NCBI RefSeq assembly: GCF_037975245.1
Contig: NC_092574.1
Coordinates: 14,841,213 to 14,905,212 of the forward strand
Direction: 5' to 3'
From: Apostichopus japonicus
Taxonomy: Eukaryota > Echinodermata > Holothuroidea > Aspidochirotida > Stichopodidae
Length of the DNA stretch: 64,000 nt
The translations under genes were made by a program, and so were the position numbers. Shown here in pieces: positions 51,027-63,091 of the stretch (the first letter of the stretch is position 1; every line of letters starts with the position of its first letter). Under the pieces are notes generated by a model. It had not been told where the DNA came from and ran no database searches. It worked only from the letters and a program-made list of their open reading frames with translations.

Positions 51027-53212
51027 CATATGTACCATGATGGCATCAATGCCGACCCACCTTGATGCATTACCTGCAGTAATGCTAAATTAATCTAGCC
51101 CAAATAAGTAACGCACAAAGCGCACATTTAGAGTAACGACCAAAGTACTGAGATTGATTTTGGTTTTCATAATTACAGTGTACATTATGTGTCATCAGCT
51201 ATACACTGGAACATCTCATACTACTTGACTACTTTCAAATAATAATATTACGGTTAATTTTGTCAACACATTGCGCTTCAGGCATATGCAAACTAAAGTA
51301 TTAAGTGTTGAACACGCAAAGGCTCACTGCATAACTGATTCATGGTAAAGGTATACTGGTAAGGTTGTGTATTGTAAGGCAAACGGAGTTTCAAACAATA
51401 TTGACAGCATATATCTACTTCGAAAGAGAGTGAAAGATATAGGAAGGGCATTGCAAGCCCCAGATATGAGAATATATATTTGAAACTCATCCGACCCTGT
51501 TGTCGCAGTGAGTTAGACTCTCTTTCAATGTGAGGCTTCTTTTGATAGATTGTATTACCAAAGAATATTAATATTGACGCCAAAAATAGTAGAGTAAGTA
51601 TGGAAACTTATTTCTTATTGTATGTGTCTAAAAGTGAAGAGGTCAATATATCTGTCTTCCATAAGAATTAAGCGGTTTGGTAAACAATAAGATCCATTCT
51701 GGCATTATAACTATAGTATACGTAACGGATGACGTCACTAGATCAGACGGCAAACGATCTGTTAGAGTCACATCAGGTTATGTTATATTGAAACATAAAT
51801 TGGATAACGATAACAGCGTTCAATCCACTTAGTTATTCAAAATGAAGAAGTAACGACTTGTTTAGTCAAATATATACTTTGTGTCCAACAATCTTTAATG
51901 TAGTACTTGATTTTGTTGTAATTTCGGACAGTTTTCTTTTTTTGCCATGTTGTATCGTTCATGTAACTATTATGTTGGATTTAATTAGCAGATTGTCTTA
52001 TTTTTCAGGCACACGATGTTTCTTTTAGTGTTTAAGCATGATGACCCAGGATGGCTACATAGACAACGCAGTCGTTAGATCTCAAGCGCATTTACATAAC
52101 TATAACACTTTTCAAGATTTGAAATTCTCATACATGTTCGCGCGTCGAAAAAGCAGTCATACGACGATCCATTAAATATTTTCAACTCGATAACTCGGTT
52201 TGAAAACTATTATATAATATAATAAAGTAAACAAAAACAAAAACCTTGTATTCCCATTGTCTGTAATCTTTAATCTAAAAGAATTTCGCGATCATATCAA
52301 AACTCACAAAAATATTGAAGAGTTCTTTTTAGCCGAAAATACTATATATATTAGTATATCTTTCACCCGATTCCCATGTTTTTAGCAGTAATTGCTGGTA
52401 AAGGTGGGGGAACGTTTATCAGGTAAACCAATGTTTGTTATAATTTTTTAACATGTGTTACACTGACACGACCATGTTTCTACCGAGACGGAATTAACAA
52501 ATAGATCATCCTTCGCACACAGATATATGCATAACGATTGACTGGACTAATGATAACGTTTGACTGGACAGGAGTAAGAATTATTGCAATACGCATGAAA
52601 TAAATGATGGTAATTCGCGAGTTTAGGGTCAGATTTTTGAGTGATATGTTACGATGCTGATGATATAAACTATTGACGTTGGTATAACCATTCGCTCGGT
52701 CGCTAGATTTGAAAACAAACCTGTTCGCCAGTGGAAGTTGCGCGGAAGATTGTAACTGTTCATGGTTTAACATATGTTACAGTGTTACTAACATAGTACT
52801 AGGCCCGGTTTTAACCTCATTTCACGGTTTCTCACCTCTACCAGTTTGAACGGATCAAGCATTGAGAATCGGGTGCATATTTATTTAAAAAATTGCCCAA
52901 CTTATTGATTTTCCTGGCGATGTGGGAACCATTTGTAACAATTTTTTTTTTTTTTTTTTTTTCACGGATGAACACATAATTTGCATTACGTTAACTAAGT
53001 ATTGCAAATCGTTTGACACGGAAATATTTTCATACTTGACTCCAATCACTGTTTTCACTCCGTCTGTGTTTAAGGTAACGTATACGCCTTTACTTGATTA
53101 GATGTTCATGCGTCCATATACCGCTAACCATGCACTGTCACACTGTAAGGTTCAGTGACCGTGAAAATATCTTCTCTGTACAAGAAAGATTCAATATATT
53201 AGATATCTAACT
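51027..53212. other. Non-coding stretch
   Basis: No gene seen. CRE octamer at 51730-51737 and a T22 homopolymer near 52941-52962. Confidence 0.5.
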
Positions 53213-53528
<316 letters not shown>

Positions 53529-54334
53529 TATCGAGCCTATCCATTGACAACATGAATAATCAAGTTTTGGATGCATGGCGCCTTTGGTAGTTTGAATTAA
53601 CTAGTATCAGATAAAAAAAAGAGAAATGTGATATATATATTCAAATACTATCAAAATCTATTGGTATTATGATATGAATTGTTTCGTCTCTTCAAATGCA
53701 GGTCTCACTGTCGACTATAGCTTGTATATGCAATATGCGATGTATCGCGCGCGCGTGTGTGGGTGTTTTATTTGTAAATACATTTATTTATGTTTGGTAT
53801 ATTTGTTTCTTATTTATTAAAATGTTATTCACGCGACTTTAATGTTGAGAGGAAACGCGCGTTTCAAATCTTGTAAAATACGTTTTTAAAGTAAAATTTA
53901 CACGGCGGGAAATGAACGACGATTGGATGTAAACAGTTTTTTTTTATCATTTTAATGAATTATCTTATGATATGTGTTTCTTATAAATTGATATTTGTAA
54001 ATGATTTTTTATGTTATTTCTGTCCTGTTATTCAAATGTCCCTTTCCACATGAATCAGACGTTGCAACTGATTTCGTGGAAAGCTGCGTACACGACTGTA
54101 TTCGATTACGATCACGTTTTTGCTAAATTAGCCTCTTTTAAAAGGAAATGATCTTATAGGGTTGTTCTAGATAACTAAAAGGTTCATTTTGTCTAACCAA
54201 AAAAATGTCACATATACAGCAGACGTCACAACGAGTCAAGTATGCCACTCATTCGTTATTTTAGATTTATTTAAATTTATATAGAAAAAAAAGCGGACAA
54301 TCTCCTCAACAATTATTTAAGCATCGATTGAAGA
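53529..54334. other. Non-coding stretch
   Basis: No gene. An alternating purine-pyrimidine run (CG)5(TG)3 at 53746-53761 could adopt Z-DNA. Confidence 0.5.
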
Positions 54335-54381
54335 ATGACGTCATAGGTTTATAAAGAAAACCCCTAATCTGATGACGTCAT
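54335..54381. promoter_or_regulatory. Paired palindromic CRE sites, 37 bp centre to centre
   Basis: ATGACGTCAT occurs at 54335-54344 and again at 54372-54381. The spacer contains aggttt and aaaaccc in inverted orientation, so the whole block is a weak inverted repeat. bZIP dimers could bind both sites. No gene lies nearby. Confidence 0.45.
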
Positions 54382-55436
54382 ATTAGTGTCCAAGATCATT
54401 CAGTCGTAGTATAGACATCATACGTGATATAATGCCACATGTTTTTTCGCTGATAGGAAGTAGTTTATGTTTTTTTACGAGTTAATCTCGTTGCCTGGTA
54501 ACTACATATATGGTCCCCCCTCCCCAAGCAAAAAAAAAAAAAAAGCCCAATTAACCTAAGATTTTTCTCTTCGTTCTATGTTACAGTCTATATACTAGCA
54601 GTATATTATGTTCCAAGTTGAAGGGGACGCCGTCGTTTTTTTCTAAACGATATGAAATCAAATCAACAAAAGTTGAAAAAAACAGATGATATGATTCATA
54701 TTGAGTACTATTTTAGGATACAATTAGTAAAAGGCTCGCTCACATCCATTCTATATCAGATGAGCCGGTCCTCTAGTAATGGAACGATGAAAAGACAGGC
54801 CTTTTAATCAAATTAAGTAATATGAAGCTTGGTTCCTTTTATTTTCAATATCATTACCATTCTTACTTAAGTCTTATATCTCTTGGTTGTTAATCTACTT
54901 ATAACTAACCTCATTTTACCCATTTGAAACGATAGAGTGGGTACAATGTTTCTCCCTTGGGAAGAAAACTAAGCCTTTCCCTTTCTTTCATTTTGTTATT
55001 TCGTCGTCGTCGTTTCTCAATAGATCATCCATTTTAAACATCTAATGAAGATGGATCGCACATCATCAGGGAATATTGTGTTTCCCCTTATTATGAACTA
55101 CTTTATATGCATCTCAATGTGGTACTGAAGCAGACCATACACTGATATGAAGATCAGTTACCATCATCATTGACAAATTAAAGATCATCTCATCTCATGA
55201 GTCTCCAATATTATGCTCTATGTTTTTTTTGCACCATAAAATTCTCTCTGTGTGTGTCTATCTCCCTCTGGTATTCTGTTGCGATAAAATACGTTTTAAA
55301 ATCTTACATAATTGCTTCATCTTAAAAATACTATTGTCAACATTTAGCAAGACATAACTAACATTCCTAACAGATGAAACATACATGGATTATTACTTTG
55401 TAGAGACAGTGAAGACTAGTCTTAATTATATATGTG
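54382..55436. other. Non-coding stretch
   Basis: No gene; A14 tract near 54530. Confidence 0.5.
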
Positions 55437-55471
55437 TTTATATATATGTGTATATATATATATATATATAT
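55437..55471. repeat. (AT)n microsatellite at SINE tail
   Basis: AT run joined to the 3' end of the minus-strand SINE. Confidence 0.93.
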
Positions 55472-55591
55472 GAAAATCGTAATGAGTTGGAAAATCAAGA
55501 ACAGTGAAAAAACTTTCAGCCTCCACCGGGATTCGAACCACGGGCCTCCCGCTCTGTACGCGGACACCCTAACTACTAGGCTATGGACGAC
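55471..55591 (-). mobile_element. tRNA-derived SINE, most complete copy
   Basis: On the minus strand: head with A-box-like 'TAGCCTAGTAGTTAGG', B-box GGTTCGAATCC (55539-55529), CCGGTGGAGGC closing the tRNA-like part, then a ~50-bp unrelated tail 'TGAAAGTTTTTTCACTG', 'TTCTTGATTTTCC', 'AACTCATTACGATTTTCA' ending in (AT)n. Total about 120 bp. Transcription would be by RNA polymerase III. The same family appears at 29.5 kb (truncated), 3.7 kb (tail only) and 60.64 kb (last ~15 bp). The near identity of the first two copies indicates recent activity. No partner LINE sharing this tail was seen in the window. Confidence 0.88.
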
Positions 55592-55889
55592 ATAATATCC
55601 CTGCTTTGTTCAATGAAGGTATAAATATTGTATGTAACAGCTGTGTTTCAGTAAAGATACGTGTATGCAGGAATGACAATTTTGTTTATTCCAATATGTG
55701 AGAACAAATTCATTTGATTGAAGTGATTCCCTTCGTTAAATCGACCTAGTAATGTTCAGAGATTTTTTACAGAACCGTACCCTGATCTCAAAGTTCAATG
55801 AATTGTACAAAATGAAACACAACATTTTCAGATAAAAAGTGCAAGATGTTTTTTGTACATCACATGTGAGTATTTACTATCAAAACAAG
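55592..55889. other. Spacer between SINE and hairpin element
   Basis: No feature recognised. Confidence 0.4.
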
Positions 55890-56450
55890 TTAAAAGATTG
55901 GTTCAGGTGTCTGGCATGTATATATTGTATGAAAGAGCATAAAAAGACAAACAGAATAGTGAAGAAACTACAATGAGATATCACACTTTGAAGATTTCAA
56001 AATTTCTTTGCAAATGACTGGTGTAGAAAGACTAACTGTGAGGGTGTGACGTCACATCCTCACTTCCTTAACATGTGTCAATATATTTCATTAAAAAATA
56101 ATTACATTTTTTTTCCACAAATCTAAAAAAATATAATCAAACATTCTTCAGATGTTAAATCTCAGATACTTCCCTTGACACATATGAGATCTCCTGACGT
56201 ATCTTTTGGTTGTAAGTCATAAAATATTACAAAATATTTTAATAAAATATCAAAGAATTTTCAGGAATGTGAGGATATGACGTCACATCTAGTCTGATTT
56301 CAGCAGTTTCTACACAATCAGACAGAACTTTAAACTTGAATATCTCCTAAACGGAAAAAGATATTTGAATTATTTCTTCACTATTGGGTTTCTTTTATTG
56401 TCCTCTTTCATATGAGATACACATTTGTGACATCTGAACTAATCCTTTAA
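55890..56450. mobile_element. Long-inverted-repeat (hairpin) MITE with TTAA at both ends
   Basis: The left arm (55890 to ~56070) and the reverse complement of the right arm (~56262-56450) align along their length. The shared order from the outside is TTAAAAGATTGGTTCAGGTG / TTAAAGGATTAGTTCAGATG, then 'tatgaaagag', 'aatagtgaagaaa', 'tgtagaaa', and a GTGAGG-T-TGACGTCACA palindrome. TTAA borders both sides, recalling the TTAA target of piggyBac-type elements, although termini do not begin CCC. The centre (~190 bp) is AT-rich, and the 69-codon frame just outside at 56461 is unrelated. Each arm carries one CRE octamer (56047-56054 and 56278-56285). No transposase. Arms are diverged, so it is old. 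Confidence 0.8.
56038..56063. promoter_or_regulatory. 26-bp near-perfect palindrome centred on a CRE
   Basis: GTGAGG, then GTGTGACGTCACAT, then CCTCAC: only one base pair breaks perfect symmetry. It sits in the left arm of the hairpin element. The right-arm counterpart (56272-56285) keeps GTGAGGATATGACGTCAC. Confidence 0.6.
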
Positions 56451-57229
56451 GTGTATATACGTGCAATATATTCTCCTATGTAAAATTGAAAATTCTGAGA
56501 AATCTGAGAATATTTTTGGGCAAAATTTAAAATGGAAGAGATTCCTACTGATAATACTACCAGACAGTGCCAAGTGCAAGTTATGTGAAGCAAATTGCGG
56601 TGTTACATCCAATTCACAAGCTAATGAAGCAAACTTTACATTGAATCAGTTATACATTGATTCATTTTAATCTAAACAAGAACAACAGCATTATGTGGTT
56701 AAGATACTGCAGTTTAATGTTTATTTCAGCTGAGGAATTTGCGTAATATATTATTATATGTATAAAAGCGCTTGAAATTTATTCGAATTACAATTGCTAA
56801 TAATTAACACATCACCTACTTTGTCAGCTTTCCGTCAATAGCCCAAAAATGGAGTTATAAGACGTACGGCAATATAAAATGCAGAACTTGTTTTTAAAGT
56901 CAGTTTCGCGCAAGAAGTACTTTTTTTGCAGAGAGAATCAATGCACTCACGTGGAATCAAACACATTAACATTCATATGAGCAGACTTTAAAGTCAGTAT
57001 TTTAACAGACTAATACCCTCTGGGTAAAAGTAAAGCAAAAGGCAGTTTAGTCGTGCTTGTAAGCGACATGCAGACTCTCACAACACACGGTGAAAGTAAT
57101 GAGTCCTCCGGGCTTTAATGTGGGTCATATTACGTCAGTGATACCGCGGGTGCCATTTTGTAAATACGTATCACAGGGCTAACTCTCATCGGTTTAAATA
57201 AATGAATGAATGAAGTATACATATTTGTG
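56451..57229. other. Non-coding stretch
   Basis: Nothing recognised. Confidence 0.45.
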
Positions 57230-57315
57230 TATGTATATATATTCAATATATATATATATATATTCATATATATATATTAATATATATATGTGCGTGTGTG
57301 TGTGTGTGCGTGTAT
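57230..57315. repeat. (AT)n/(GT)n compound microsatellite
   Basis: Interrupted AT runs followed by a gtgcgtgtgtgtgtgtgcg block. Confidence 0.9.
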
Positions 57316-57428
57316 ATTTATGTGAAATATAGAAATGAATTATATATAGATTACAGTGCTCCATATTGGTAAATTATTAGTGATATTTATCTCCTCTACA
57401 TTTTATTCACACGCACACATGAACGCAC

Positions 57429-57439
57429 ACATCCATACA

Positions 57440-57479
<40 letters not shown>

Positions 57480-57528
57480 TATATACATATGTATATATAT
57501 ATACATATATATATGCGTGTATGGATGT
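57429..57528. repeat. 100-bp self-complementary hairpin over (AT)n
   Basis: ACATCCATACACGCATATAT (57429-57448) is exactly inverted at 57509-57528, with interrupted AT repeats between. The whole block is close to one large palindrome able to form a cruciform. Confidence 0.9.
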
Positions 57529-57530
57529 AT

Positions 57531-58670
57531 ATATAATATATATATAAATTTATAGTCCACTTTTTCTTACACCATGTGAGTTGTCTCTCGCGCAGACCTT
57601 TTCTTCTTCGAATCAGCCAAGATACAAAACATACATCGACAGTCTTACTTGTATCGTTCTCTTCAAGACAAATCGACCGTTTGAGTCTCAAGGGAAGATT
57701 TTAAACGATCTTTTGTAAGTCAGGTCGCTCGTTAAGTGCAAGTGGAGCAAACCTAAATTTAGTAAGGATGAAATGAATGGTGAATAGAAGTGTTTTTCTT
57801 TGACCGCTAAGGACGCCATATAGAAGAAGTTGAAGTCCCTTTTCATTTGAGTTCATTGAACTTTCGGTGATGTTATATATTTGAGAAAATAATCTTCCGG
57901 AAGGGATAATTTGTGCCAATGTATATATAGCCTCAATATGTGATACACGAACGAACTAACCGATGCATGGTATCGCGTGCATGAGAACAGAGTGGCCATT
58001 ATGATGAGAACCTTTCTTACACGCAAAGTTAATACACCCCTCAGGTTATGCGAATATGCATTTTGAAAGCATTTGCGCCTAAAGCTGTTGTTTTAAGTTT
58101 CTGCTTTGGCTTCTGAAGGAGAGAGGATAATTAGTCTCAAAGATCGTTAGTAACTTTCAAAGACTTTTTCTCAAAGACTTTTTTTTCTGTAGCATTATAT
58201 TTCAACATCATATTTATATGTAGTCATAGACATATTTATAGAGCAATTATGCTCAAAGCAGAAAAATTCAAGTATGATAATGGAAAATTTCCCCAAGTGT
58301 AAGTGGTTTAATAACGTCATGCGTTATCGAGCATTAAAAGTTGGGACATGGCAGGTTTTTTTTTTGTCGTGAAAACCCCATGTTTGTCGTGAAATATAAA
58401 TGAAGCTTGTTGCTAAGATACAAATGTTTTTGCAATAGTTATGTTAAAGCTACATAATATATACATATAATTCTGGTGGTTCAATGGTTGGATCTTTACC
58501 TGAATGTTTAAAGATACCCAGGGCCATCTAAAACAGCTTATCACAGATGGAAAGACGTGAAACCTTTTTTTTTTCCAAATGTGCCATGAAACAAAGGTTG
58601 CGTGCTCAGGATTTCAAAACGAGGCATGTGACCCCCACATGTGGTCCGCGTTAAAGCCATCTGCCATGGT
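57531..58670. other. Non-coding stretch
   Basis: No supported gene. The 94-codon minus frame overlapping 57.4-57.7 kb is largely repeat. Confidence 0.5.
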
Positions 58671-58671
58671 A

Positions 58672-58692
58672 GGGAAGGGGAGGGTCTTAGGG
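58672..58692 (+). other. Canonical G-quadruplex motif
   Basis: Four G3-4 runs with loops AA, A and TCTTA, inside a GC-rich repeat-like block (58600-58760). Confidence 0.6.
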
Positions 58693-58765
58693 TCCTCCGA
58701 GAGGGGTGTACATCCCCACAATCCCTGGATCCACTTTGAGGGCGTATTTTGTCCTGAAGAATGAT

Positions 58766-58858
58766 CTTATCCCCCCCCCCCCCCTATCCTTATTCTGAAT
58801 CTCAAAGAGCCCTCGACTGAACTCTTTCCGCCGACTAACGATAAGGTGGGGGGGGGGG
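58766..58858. repeat. Inverted C14/G11 pair with CTTATC/GATAAG borders
   Basis: CTTATC running into C14 (58766-58784) faces GATAAG-GT-G11 (58840-58858) in inverted orientation, giving a potential ~90-bp hairpin. A B-box-like 'gggttcgatcc' follows near 58899. Confidence 0.55.
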
Positions 58859-59414
58859 TGGGTAGATACTTAACAAAGATACATGAATTGGCAACTTGGT
58901 GGGTTCGATCCGGGGAGGGTGGAGTCTCAGTTTTATAGGAAGCAATTTACTTCACGTTTTTGGAAATGCCATCATATATGATGAAGAGGATCGGCTGGAT
59001 TGTCAGTCTGAGGATCAAGGTGATTCAATTGAGTGACCAGAGTGCACTCTTTGTGTGTCGGGAGCAAGGGGGTGGGGTGGGTAAGGTTACACGTGTTATA
59101 GGGAGAAGGTTTAATAACATTAAAATATATAGAAATGATTAACCTTCTGAGTTACACGATTTGGATGTTGAACCGACTTCTGACTCCTGCATACGCGTTA
59201 TTTGCATATACCATTAACACCACACCGTTACTAGATTCAAGACCCTTACCCAACCCCATTCAGTTCTCCGTATTCTTGACCGGGCTTCCATGGTCTTGAG
59301 AGTCACCATAAATTATTTTGTCGTTGTTTTAAACTATATACCTAAATGCTGATACAAGAATGGTATTTTAGTCTAATATCGTATTATCTGATCATCCTTA
59401 CGAATTAATATTTG

Positions 59415-59453
59415 AGGTCATATTGAGGTCATATTTGAGGTCATATGAGGTCA
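59415..59453 (+). promoter_or_regulatory. Four direct AGGTCA half-sites (DR5-DR6-DR4)
   Basis: AGGTCA at 59415, 59426, 59438 and 59448, with spacers TATTG, TATTTG and TATG. AGGTCA is the nuclear-receptor half-site; DR5 and DR4 spacings are those classically used by RAR/RXR and by TR or LXR/RXR dimers. The shared 'tgaggtcatat' unit suggests a short tandem repeat created the cluster. No gene is adjacent. Confidence 0.5.
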
Positions 59454-60528
59454 CATATGCATGATGGTACCACAGAACGTACTACCCACAAGGCCGACGA
59501 AAAGACGGTCGTGATAAGAGATATATTATTAAATCGACCACAAGCCCCTTCTTTTAAACGTTTTCATATTTTAAAATGTATCATGAAAATGTGAATACTT
59601 TATAAATTGTACCCCATATACTTCACCGGACTCCCCAATTTAAACTCGGGGATGTAGTCCCTCCGAACCACACCACGTTACTCTTCATCAGGACTGGCTA
59701 CCGATTCACGACTTATAGTATATGCCACTCATGAATTATCTTAATAATAAATAGAAGTGGGAAATGAGCCGTTTCTAAATGGACAAGATATTTTACGCCG
59801 GCACTCTCTTAATTATTAAGAGCCTTCGGCTCGCTCAATGTCGTCGTGTGTCTGTTAACTAACAATATCCTTTTTGAATAACACATCATTTCATGGTGCG
59901 AAGCCTACGGTATTCATAATGAAAACAAATCATCGAAGTAAAACTTGAGACGCTAAAGGTGTATAATAGTAAAACAAGCCTCCGACACTTGGTGTTCTCA
60001 AATAACGTAAAATGATCGCATATGTTCTGAAATAAAAATAAGAAATAAAAAATGAACAAGTAACTAATTTTGATTTTGAACAGAGGTGACAAACTTGTTA
60101 ATAAGCTAGCTAATATTCAGCAACATTGATAATTGAAGAGAGAATATTATATACAATTTGGCCGACCTTACGGTTCATGGAACAGAGAAACATATTTGAA
60201 AGATTACATAAACACTACCGGGATGGACAATTTTGACCTAACGCAGAATTGTCGGGCTATTATCCCCCCCCCCCCACCCAAAAAAATAAAAACAGGGTAT
60301 GACTTCCAAAAACAGGTTTCCTATGAATTTTTTCTAACGAAATGGAATATTAACAAGGGGCTTTGAGCTTAATGCATGCAAATATCATTTAGCATCGAAT
60401 GTTAATAATCATATAAAAATATTTACCCTTGCATAATGAGTTCATTAATTATATAAACAATTTACCAGATATCGTTTGGTGTATTAGAGCGATATTGATT
60501 TAATAGAAGGAACACCACGGAGAAAACA
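59454..60528. other. Non-coding stretch
   Basis: No gene. C12 run at 60264-60275 and a small GAGCC-TTC-GGCTC hairpin at 59820-59832. Confidence 0.5.
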
Positions 60529-60529
<1 letters not shown>

Positions 60530-60599
<70 letters not shown>

Positions 60600-60668
60600 T
60601 ATATATATATTAATATATATATATATATATATAAATGAAAATCGTAATGATATATATATATATATATT
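60530..60668. repeat. (AT)n tract with embedded SINE 3' end
   Basis: Long AT run with TTAAT interruptions. 'atgaaaatcgtaatga' at 60636-60651 is the extreme 3' end of the SINE family (minus orientation), immediately re-entering AT repeat. Confidence 0.92.
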
Positions 60669-62785
60669 TATATATACACTACTTGAATTTGAACGGACCT
60701 GTGTACCTCAGTGAACAAGACCGACTGCGCTGTATACACAATTAACCGTCGTGGAGGTAAAGGTGTATAATTATTACATTAACTATACCATGACACATTG
60801 CACAATTACAGTCCAGGATACACACACTCACTCACACACTCCTCTCCTATACGTTACATTTTAGCAGATTGATTTAACAGTTTTAGAGAAACTAGGCCTC
60901 TCAATCTCTCAGCTGGTCGTTTAAAGAAGAAGAGGAAGAAGAAGAAGCAGAAGTAAAAGATTTACTTGACGGAGACGAGGAATAGTTAATGTACATTCTC
61001 GCATCCCATTTAGCCTAGCGTGGCCTAAAACTCTTTTAGAATCTCTACAAAGATCTTTAATCCTATACCGCAACAGTAATCACCCATTTATACGTAACTA
61101 TCAAACGAGAAATGCCTCATCCATTTCCAACAAGCTGTAGGAGGAGATGTATAAACGCTATAGCATGAAGTCTGAGCTCGTTTTCTCTCATCGGTAATGA
61201 GCAATTTCGTCGTATAGATGTAGACAAAATCTATTTTCGGATCAGGATTGACTAAATGTAGGTTATGTTTTCATGACGGCTTAATTATTAGATCCTTAAG
61301 TCATTTGGTCTAATCTTCGATTGGGGCGGTATTATTATTTTAAGCGAATTATTGCTTTGAATACAAACACCTCACCTAGGCGACAGAGGTCGTATTTGAA
61401 AACATATCGCAGCAGGGGCAATCTTATCTTGACCTTTACCTACACGAGGAGTAATCTTTCATAGAGATAAAAGGAGTGTGCCTATATATACTGACGGATA
61501 AAAATCCTGACCGATTTGAGTTTAAGATGGAGGGGAGAGGGGGGGGGGGTTATCTTCGTGTGAACAAAATGCAAAATGGCATAATAATTTATTCTATTAT
61601 TTTAATTCCTCTTATACTATCCAAGTACCAAATAACCTGTCTGACTTTGTATATAGATATACAAATGCTTTAGTTGCTTTAACTCTGGAATTTGCGTTTG
61701 GTTGTAACTTTGACCAAGCGAGGTAATATACACATAATATAATATAATTTTAAAATAATAATGATAATAATAATGATGTATTAAAACTAAAGTTTATCAG
61801 ACAGAGCAAGTGAAACGACAATGGTCCAACTTCCATCTTGAGTCTGTTCCGATGCTGAAAAATTAATTCATTTGTTAGAGTCGGATAAGTGATTGCTCAT
61901 TAATTTGTGACGTCATACATAGACAACACACACAGAAACGGCCTTGACTTTCATCGGTTGTTGCTGATACAACCAGTACCACTTCAGAATTGATAATGAA
62001 TGGTTTTGTAGATTCGCCATATCTTTCAGTATGTAATATCATATAACCACAAGGTGCAAGACGTGATAATATAGGTCAAAGTGAGAGAGAAAAAAAAACC
62101 ATATTGCTCATTCACCATCACAATACTATGATATTGATTTACTTCAAAGATAGACAATTATGCATAATGAGCCTATTGTCATCGAAACTGCAAATTAAAG
62201 AAATAATCAAAATAATTTACTAAAGAAAACCATTAAACATTTCAACTTTTTGTGTGGCTGTGAGATGTCACTATACGTCTTGCTTAAGCATATCCATAAT
62301 CGATTTGAAAAAAAAAAAATCATAATAAAATAATAATAATTTGTGTACAGAAATGTCTCGGTTGTTTCCTAAAAGGGTAAACTTAGCTTTAATGAATACG
62401 TCTCCGTCCGGTAAATCTATTAATAATCTCCTCCCGTATCCATTTCAATCACGTTGTCTTAAATATATATTTCTATCACAGCATCATCCTATATTCAATT
62501 TCATTCGGTTGATTTATTTGACAAATTCAATAATGATATATCTTTTTCTCATCTTTTATTGAAAACAGAGCGTATTTGATTGCAATGCCAGAATGTGCTA
62601 TCGTTTTTCATGAAGGAACCACATACGACTGATAAAATTAATAAAATGTTTAGAGAAATGTTCTGTTTTTGTAGAAAGAAAATAATCTGAGGGACTCCAG
62701 ATCCCATAAGTAGCCTACCAAAAAAATATATATATATTAATAATAAAAAAAAGTATAAAAAAAAAGTAAAAAAATAAGCAAAAGC
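60669..62785. other. Non-coding stretch
   Basis: No gene. (GAA)n-type purine tract near 60927-60950, G11 run at 61539-61549 and CRE octamer at 61908-61915. Confidence 0.5.
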
Positions 62786-62917
62786 TACGGTGGCTTAGTA
62801 GGGACATAGGAAAGAAACAAATTGAGATAAAAATGTCAAAATTTTGAGATAAAATGTCAACATTTTGAGATTTGGGGACACTTATTTTTATCCCTATGTC
62901 CCTATTAAGCCACGGTA
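62786..62917. mobile_element. 132-bp MITE with 25-bp terminal inverted repeats
   Basis: TACGGTGGCTTAGTAGGGAC... (62786-62810) is mirrored by 62893-62917, matching at 23 of 25 positions. AAAAGC flanks both sides (62780-62785 and 62918-62923) and may be the target duplication; alternatively the terminal TA is the duplicated dinucleotide. The interior contains a tandem 'ttgagataaaaatgtcaa' unit. No coding capacity; superfamily undetermined. Confidence 0.88.
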
Positions 62918-63068
62918 AAAAGCAAAAAGTTAATAACTATTTTTAATCACAACATTAAATCGCATTGCAGATTCGTATATATCCCAGTCCTCTTGTATCA
63001 AGGCTGCTTCATCACGTCAGTGGTCTGGTGTATAACGGTTTCTTATAGCCATTATAGGGTTAGAAATC

Positions 63069-63091
63069 TACGGTGGCTATGAAGGGACAGG
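63069..63091 (+). mobile_element. Second terminus of the same MITE family
   Basis: TACGGTGGCTATGAAGGGAC repeats the 62.8-kb element's end 280 bp downstream with few changes. No matching right end was found, so it is a one-sided relic or a longer element with a decayed right terminus. Confidence 0.6.

Noticed and set aside
58895-58925. B-box-like 'gggttcgatccgggg'
   Set aside because: No A-box at a workable distance upstream and no tRNA fold, so not called as a tRNA or SINE.
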